Below are positions 50,652 through 55,079 of a stretch of DNA of 55,079 nucleotides, piece by piece (position 1 is the stretch's first letter; every line of letters begins with the position of its first letter). The stretch comes from an uncultured Prochlorococcus sp. Lineage in GTDB: Bacteria > Cyanobacteriota > Cyanobacteriia > PCC-6307 > Cyanobiaceae. The stretch is taken from positions 1 through 55,079 of the forward strand of contig CACHVD010000006.1 of assembly GCA_902583265.1 (NCBI GenBank), written 5' to 3'. The notes under the pieces were generated by a model. It ran no database searches, had not been told where the DNA came from, and saw only the letters and a list, made by a program, of their open reading frames with translations. Made by a program: the position numbers and the translations under genes.

Positions 50652-51017
50652 TTAAATCACCTCCGGAGCAAGAGAAACGATCTTTGTATAATTTTTATCC
50701 CGCAGTTCTCTAGCTACAGGACCAAAGACTCTCGTACCTTTTGGATTCTTATCTTCATTAATCAATACTGCCGCATTGTCATCAAATCTGATTGAATTAC
50801 CAGTATTTCTTCTTAATGTTGCTTTAGTTCTGACAATAACAGCTTTAACAACTTCAGATTTCTTAACTCCCATGTTAGGAAGAGCATCTTTTACAGTTGC
50901 TACGATTACATCCCCGACATGTGCATACCTTCTATTAGAACCTAAAACCCTAATACATTGGAGTCTCTTTGCTCCGCTATTATCAGCGACTGTTAAATAA
51001 GTTTCTTGTTGAATCAT
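50652..51017 (-). CDS. rplN: 50S ribosomal protein L14
   Basis: 121 residues starting [20 protein letters not shown], with [40 protein letters not shown] and [20 protein letters not shown]. Its start overlaps the rpsQ stop by 4 bp. Confidence 0.98.
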
Positions 51018-51280
51018 TTTTTAACCTCCTCAGCTTGACTTGTTTTATTGAGAATCTCTTCTATGGCCCATCTTTTATGAGCACTAAGCGGTCTAGTTTC
51101 TCTAATTTTAACTCGATCACCTAAAACGCATGTATTTTCTGGATCATGCGCCTTATATCGAGTAGTTCTACTTACAATTTTTTTATAAGTGGGATGTGGA
51201 TATCTGTTAATAACAGCAACAACAACTGTTTTATCCATTTTGTCGCTGACAACAGTACCAATTCTTTCTTTAAGTGCCAT
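51014..51280 (-). CDS. rpsQ: 30S ribosomal protein S17
   Basis: 88 residues: [40 protein letters not shown] and [19 protein letters not shown]. It follows rpmC by 9 bp and overlaps rplN by 4 bp. Confidence 0.97.
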
Positions 51281-51289
51281 AACTAATAA

Positions 51290-51508
51290 TTAATCAGAAG
51301 TTGTTTTAGAAGCAGATTGACTCTTACTGAGAGTGAGTAATTGCGCAACTTGTTTCTTGATAATTTTAAATTTATGAGTTTCATTCAGCTGTCTTGTAGC
51401 TTGCTTGAATCTCAAGTCAAAAAGATCTTTTCGTAATTGGTCAATCTTTTCTGTAATTTGTTCAGAATTTAATTTTTTAAACTCCTTTAGTGACTCTGAG
51501 TTTTTCAT
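51290..51508 (-). CDS. rpmC: 50S ribosomal protein L29
   Basis: A 72-residue helical hairpin protein with [20 protein letters not shown] and the following basic helix, the L29 signature near the exit tunnel. The start overlaps the rplP stop by 4 bp. Confidence 0.95.
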   Translation of the reverse strand: MKNSESLKEFKKLNSEQITEKIDQLRKDLFDLRFKQATRQLNETHKFKIIKKQVAQLLTLSKSQSASKTTSD

Positions 51509-51987
51509 TGTTTAACCTCCTCTTGAGATTTTTTACTATTTTTCAAATTTTCTTGGGAGGAATTTTCTAGATTTTTATCAATGGAGATAAATTTAGTTTT
51601 TACTGGAAGTTTGTATTGAGCCAGACGCATAGCTTCTTTTGCAGTTTCCTCAGTGATATCCTCACCACCCATTTCAAAAAGTATTCTTCCAGGTTTTACA
51701 ACTGCGACCCAAAACTCAGGATTACCTTTACCAGAACCCATTCTGGTTTCGGCAGGTCTCATGGTTACGGGTTTATCAGGAAATATTCTTATCCAGATTT
51801 GACCACCACGTTTGATATATCTAGTCATAGCTCTTCTGCTTGCTTCAATCTGACGTGCAGTTACCCAGCCACAGTCTTGAGCTTGGAGAGCAAATTGACC
51901 GAATGCAATAGTATTACCTTTTGAGGCTACACCCCTCATTCTGCCTCTATGTTGTTTGCGGAATTTAGTACGTTTTGGACTAAGCAT
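51505..51987 (-). CDS. rplP: 50S ribosomal protein L16
   Basis: 160 residues: [60 protein letters not shown] and [17 protein letters not shown]; the charged, Ser-rich C-terminal tail (about 137-160) is longer than in E. coli. It is 11 bp after rpsC. Confidence 0.97.
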   Translation of the reverse strand: MLSPKRTKFRKQHRGRMRGVASKGNTIAFGQFALQAQDCGWVTARQIEASRRAMTRYIKRGGQIWIRIFPDKPVTMRPAETRMGSGKGNPEFWVAVVKPGRILFEMGGEDITEETAKEAMRLAQYKLPVKTKFISIDKNLENSSQENLKNSKKSQEEVKQ

Positions 51988-51998
51988 TTTTATACCTC

Positions 51999-52730
51999 CT
52001 ATGAATTCTCATTTGAACGATCCTCAAATTGCTGAGGTCTTCTACTAGCTTTCCTCACAGGGCTCGCACCCACAGGGATAGTTTGTTCTTCTTTAGGGAG
52101 AACTTCACCTTTGAAAACCCAAACTTTAATGCCTAGAACACCGTAAGTTGTATTAGCTTCACGTGTTGCGTAGTCAATTTCAGCTCTCAAAGTATGTAAA
52201 GGTACTCTACCTTCTCTAGTCCATTCAGTTCTAGCTATTTCAGCACCATTTAACCTGCCCCCTACTTGAATTTTAAGACCTAGAACTCCAGCCCTTTGAG
52301 CCCTTTGTAAGGCCATCCTGATAGTTCTTCTAAAGGCGACTCTTTTTTCTAGTTGTTGAGCAATATATTCAGCTAGTAAAAAAGCATCAGCGTCCACGCG
52401 TTCAACTTCAACAACGTTTATTCTGACTTGCCTTGTTCTATCACCTATAGTTTTTTGAATGCCAGATCTTAATTCTTCAATACCACTTCCTTGTCTTCCA
52501 ACTATAACTCCTGGTCTTGCTGTTTTTAATTCAAGTTCCAGTTGATCAGCTTTTCTTGCTATTAAGACATCGCTAATTCCTGCTGCTCCATATTTTTTTT
52601 GTATGAAGGTACGAATTTTAAAATCTTCTTGGAGAAGAATTGGATATGTTTTAGAAGTGGCAAACCACTTAGAGCGATGCTCTTGTGTAATTCCTAATCT
52701 TAGTCCAGAAGGATGTATTTTATGTCCCAT
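51999..52730 (-). CDS. rpsC: 30S ribosomal protein S3
   Basis: 243 residues: [20 protein letters not shown], a KH domain with [20 protein letters not shown], and the C-terminal domain with [20 protein letters not shown]. It overlaps the rplV stop by one base. Confidence 0.98.
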   Translation of the reverse strand: MGHKIHPSGLRLGITQEHRSKWFATSKTYPILLQEDFKIRTFIQKKYGAAGISDVLIARKADQLELELKTARPGVIVGRQGSGIEELRSGIQKTIGDRTRQVRINVVEVERVDADAFLLAEYIAQQLEKRVAFRRTIRMALQRAQRAGVLGLKIQVGGRLNGAEIARTEWTREGRVPLHTLRAEIDYATREANTTYGVLGIKVWVFKGEVLPKEEQTIPVGASPVRKASRRPQQFEDRSNENS

Positions 52731-53116
52731 TAGTTTTGTACCTCGGCATTAGTTTGAGTAGGAGCAGACTCTACAGAAATACTGATGTGGCAAGTCTGTT
52801 TTTTAATTGAAAAAGCTCGACCTTGAGCTCTGGGTCTATACCTTTTCATTACTGGACCACTATTAGCCCATGCAGAGGAAATAACAAGGGTAGATGGATC
52901 CATTCCAAGATTATGTTCTGCATTAGCAACAGCAGATCTTAGAACTTTAGTGATGGGGTCTGTAGATCTGTAAGGCATAAATTCCAACATAATCAATGCA
53001 TCTCTATAAGATCTACCCCTTATCTGATCCAAAACTCTTCTCACTTTAGAGGCTGATCCGCGAACATAATTCCCATGAGCAATTGCTGTTTTTGTTGTTT
53101 CAGGTGTTTTTGTCAT
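52730..53116 (-). CDS. rplV: 50S ribosomal protein L22
   Basis: 128 residues: [40 protein letters not shown] and the tunnel-loop [20 protein letters not shown]. It overlaps the rpsS stop by 4 bp. Confidence 0.98.
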
Positions 53117-53391
53117 GATTTTGCTCCTTTTTTATCTCTTATATGACCTCGGTAAGTGCGTGTAGGAGCAAATTCACCGAGTTTATGACCAATCATTTGT
53201 TCAGTAATAAATACTGGAATGTGAGTCTTGCCATTATGTACAGCGATTGTATGACCGATCATTAAAGGTAAAATCGTAGAGGATCTTGACCATGTTTTGA
53301 TAACAGACTTGTCATTATCGGTATTTTGTTTTTCTACCTTCTTGAGCAGGCTATCTGCTATAAAAGGTCCTTTTTTTAGTGAACGTCCCAT
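53113..53391 (-). CDS. rpsS: 30S ribosomal protein S19
   Basis: I start at the ATG at 53391, giving the standard 92-residue S19 ([60 protein letters not shown]). The longer open frame to 53484 runs back into rplB and carries unrelated residues, so it is not used. Confidence 0.97.
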
Positions 53392-53428
53392 GATTATGTA
53401 ATAGAAATTGAAATAATAAATGAAGTAA

Positions 53429-54292
53429 TCAAGAGTCTCTTCCTCCTCTACTCCTCTTAGAAACGCGACGGCGTCTTCGAACAACTAATTTATTACTTGG
53501 TTTGTTCTTTTTACGTGTCTTTAGTCCAAGAGCTGGCTTACCCCATGGAGTAACTGGGCCTGCTCTACCAATTGGTGCTTTTCCCTCTCCTCCTCCATGT
53601 GGATGATCACATGGATTCATTACACTACCTCTTACTTGAGGCCTTCTTCCAATCCATCTTCTTCTTCCTGCTTTACCTAAGCTAGTATTTCTTATTTCAG
53701 AATTACCTACTTCACCAAGAGTTGCGTAGCATTCTTTTCTTACAAGTCTTACCTCAGTAGATGGGAGTTTTAAAGCAACATAATCTCCCTCTTTTGCCAT
53801 AACTTGAGCACTAGCTCCTGCGGATCTAACCATTTGAGCACCCCTACCTGCGTATAACTCAACACAATGAACACTAGATCCTAATGGCATAACAGAAAGC
53901 GGCATTGCATTTCCATCTTCAATTGGAACACTTTCTCCAGAAATGACATTTTGTCCGACTTTTACTCCTGCTGGTGCGATAATGTATCTTTTCTCTCCAT
54001 CTTCGTAAAATAAAAGTGCCAACCTTGCATTTCTATGAGGATCGTAGTGTATAGCTGCAACTTTAGCGTTGATATTTCTTTTATCTCTTCTAAAGTCGAC
54101 CAATCTATATTGCCTTTTATGACCACCTCCACGATGACGACAAGTGATAACTCCACGATTATTCCTGCCTTTAACTCTATGTTTTGAAACTATTAGTGAT
54201 CTTTCAGGTTTTGCACTTGTGATTTCACTAAAGTCAGTAACTACTCTCTGCCTAGTGCCAGGTGTATAAGGTTTAAATTTACGTATTGCCAT
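53429..54292 (-). CDS. rplB: 50S ribosomal protein L2
   Basis: 287 residues: [40 protein letters not shown] and the peptidyl-transferase-associated [20 protein letters not shown], whose His is functionally important. Starts 12 bp after rplW. Confidence 0.98.
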
Positions 54293-54304
54293 GATTAAAA
54301 CTCC

Positions 54305-54607
54305 TTAAGATTCTGGAAATAGTTGGATTTTGTCTCCTTCAGCAAGGCGTACAATTGCCTTCTTGACCTGAGAACGTTTACCGGAAAATTTCCCGACTCT
54401 TCTTGTTCTCCTAGGAGGATTCATAGTGTTAACTCCTATGACTTTAACACTGAACAAGGCTTCAATAGCTGCCTTTATTTGTGGTTTAGCCGCTCTATGA
54501 TCTACTTCGAAAGTATATTGGTTAAGGTCTAGTGCATTTGTAGCTTTTTCAGTAATAACTGGCTTTCGTATTACATCGGCTAAACGAGAATCGAATAATT
54601 TACTCAT
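54305..54607 (-). CDS. rplW: 50S ribosomal protein L23
   Basis: 100 residues: [44 protein letters not shown] and the basic loop [20 protein letters not shown] at the tunnel exit, where SRP and trigger factor dock. Overlaps rplD by 4 bp. Confidence 0.97.
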   Translation of the reverse strand: MSKLFDSRLADVIRKPVITEKATNALDLNQYTFEVDHRAAKPQIKAAIEALFSVKVIGVNTMNPPRRTRRVGKFSGKRSQVKKAIVRLAEGDKIQLFPES

Positions 54608-55079
54608 GATGCATAAACCTCCTGAATTTTATCTATCGCTGATTGACCTATTACCAATTTATTAGCATTGAGAATATCAAATACATTTAATTGATCGGCG
54701 GCGATTAACTTTACTTTCTCGATATTATTAATGGATTTTTTTATAATATCGGAAGGGCTATCAAGAATAACCAAAACTTTTTCAGTTTTTTGTATACCTA
54801 ATCGAGCAAGGCCATCAATGATAGCACTTGTTTTAGGCTGCTTTAAAGTAGATCCAAAATCTTCAACAGCCTTCATATCAGATACTCTGGACATAAGAGC
54901 TGTTCTAAGAGCTAATCTACGTTCCTTACGATTCATATCAAGATTGTAAGAACGTGGCTTCGGTCCAAAAATAATTCCGCCACCAGGTCTTAAGGGTGTC
55001 CTTATTGATCCTTGACGAGCTCTTCCTGTACCTTTTTGTTTGTATGGCTTTCTACCGCCCCCGCGCACTTCAGATCTTG
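54604..55079 (-). CDS. rplD: 50S ribosomal protein L4 (5' end outside window)
   Basis: The frame is open to the window edge, and the residues RSEV precede the GTG at 55068, so that GTG is internal and the gene continues beyond the window. Visible are [40 protein letters not shown] and [15 protein letters not shown], all L4. It would be followed off-window by rplC, as the S10 cluster order predicts. Confidence 0.97.
   Translation of the reverse strand, partial: RSEVRGGGRKPYKQKGTGRARQGSIRTPLRPGGGIIFGPKPRSYNLDMNRKERRLALRTALMSRVSDMKAVEDFGSTLKQPKTSAIIDGLARLGIQKTEKVLVILDSPSDIIKKSINNIEKVKLIAADQLNVFDILNANKLVIGQSAIDKIQEVYAS

Noticed and set aside
53392-53484. N-terminal extension of rpsS
   Set aside because: The added residues are not S19 sequence and overlap rplB; the canonical ATG at 53391 gives the normal length.

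Overview
The window is AT-rich cyanobacterial chromosome and looks like a high-light-clade marine Prochlorococcus. I infer this from the very low GC content, the near-identity to remembered Prochlorococcus proteins (PsaA, PsaB, PsaL, PsaI, EF-G, Fd-GOGAT), the cyanobacterial MPBQ methyltransferase, a short-C-terminus cyanobacterial RNase E, a fused CbiG-CobJ, and compact gene packing with frequent TTG/GTG starts. No search was run, so the strain is not assigned.

Layout. 0-5 kb: end of nusA, rnpM/ylxR and infB on the + strand, the bacterial transcription/translation factor operon, then a small DUF3493 gene and tRNA-Thr(CGT). 5.4-8.6 kb: a B12-binding-type radical SAM gene, then clpS and dapL on the - strand. 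8.9-14.3 kb: rne overlapping rnhB, a convergent DUF1997 gene, pheA, an MPBQ methyltransferase gene and a Lon N-terminal-domain gene. 14.3-19.1 kb: the str operon (rpsL-rpsG-fusA-tuf-rpsJ, - strand). 19.2-25 kb: ferredoxin-dependent glutamate synthase, a YciI-like gene and lipA. 25.3-27.9 kb: the least ordinary part, with a recombinase-like gene lacking the catalytic serine, a 70-aa unknown, a beta-lactamase-fold serine hydrolase and a divergent NlpC/P60 peptidase. 27.9-34.8 kb: psaL and psaI, two overlapping small unknowns, a family-2 glycosyltransferase, a strong terminator and psaA-psaB. 35.1-39.8 kb: cbiG-cobJ, a HAD hydrolase, tRNA-Ser(GCT), alr and an HNH nuclease. 39.8-55.1 kb: one long - strand run of ribosomal genes (S10/spc/alpha order, rplD to rpmE-prfA) including secY, adk, rpoA and truA.

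Most of the window is core housekeeping: translation, RNA decay, photosystem I, nitrogen assimilation and cofactor synthesis. The main surprise is in infB. A 55-bp block at 1561-1615 is a perfect copy of 11369-11423, which lies inside the DUF1997 gene about 9.8 kb away. It breaks the infB reading frame, leaving a 69-codon 5' fragment and a 1008-codon main ORF that holds all the GTPase machinery. This is either a real templated insertion that shortens IF2, or an assembly/amplification chimera. Other points worth a look are the catalytically degenerate recombinase, zinc-ligand loss in both L31 and L36, and the overlapping small-gene pair beside psaI. I see no convincing new multi-gene defence or mobile system, no CRISPR array, no insertion sequence and no rRNA gene.
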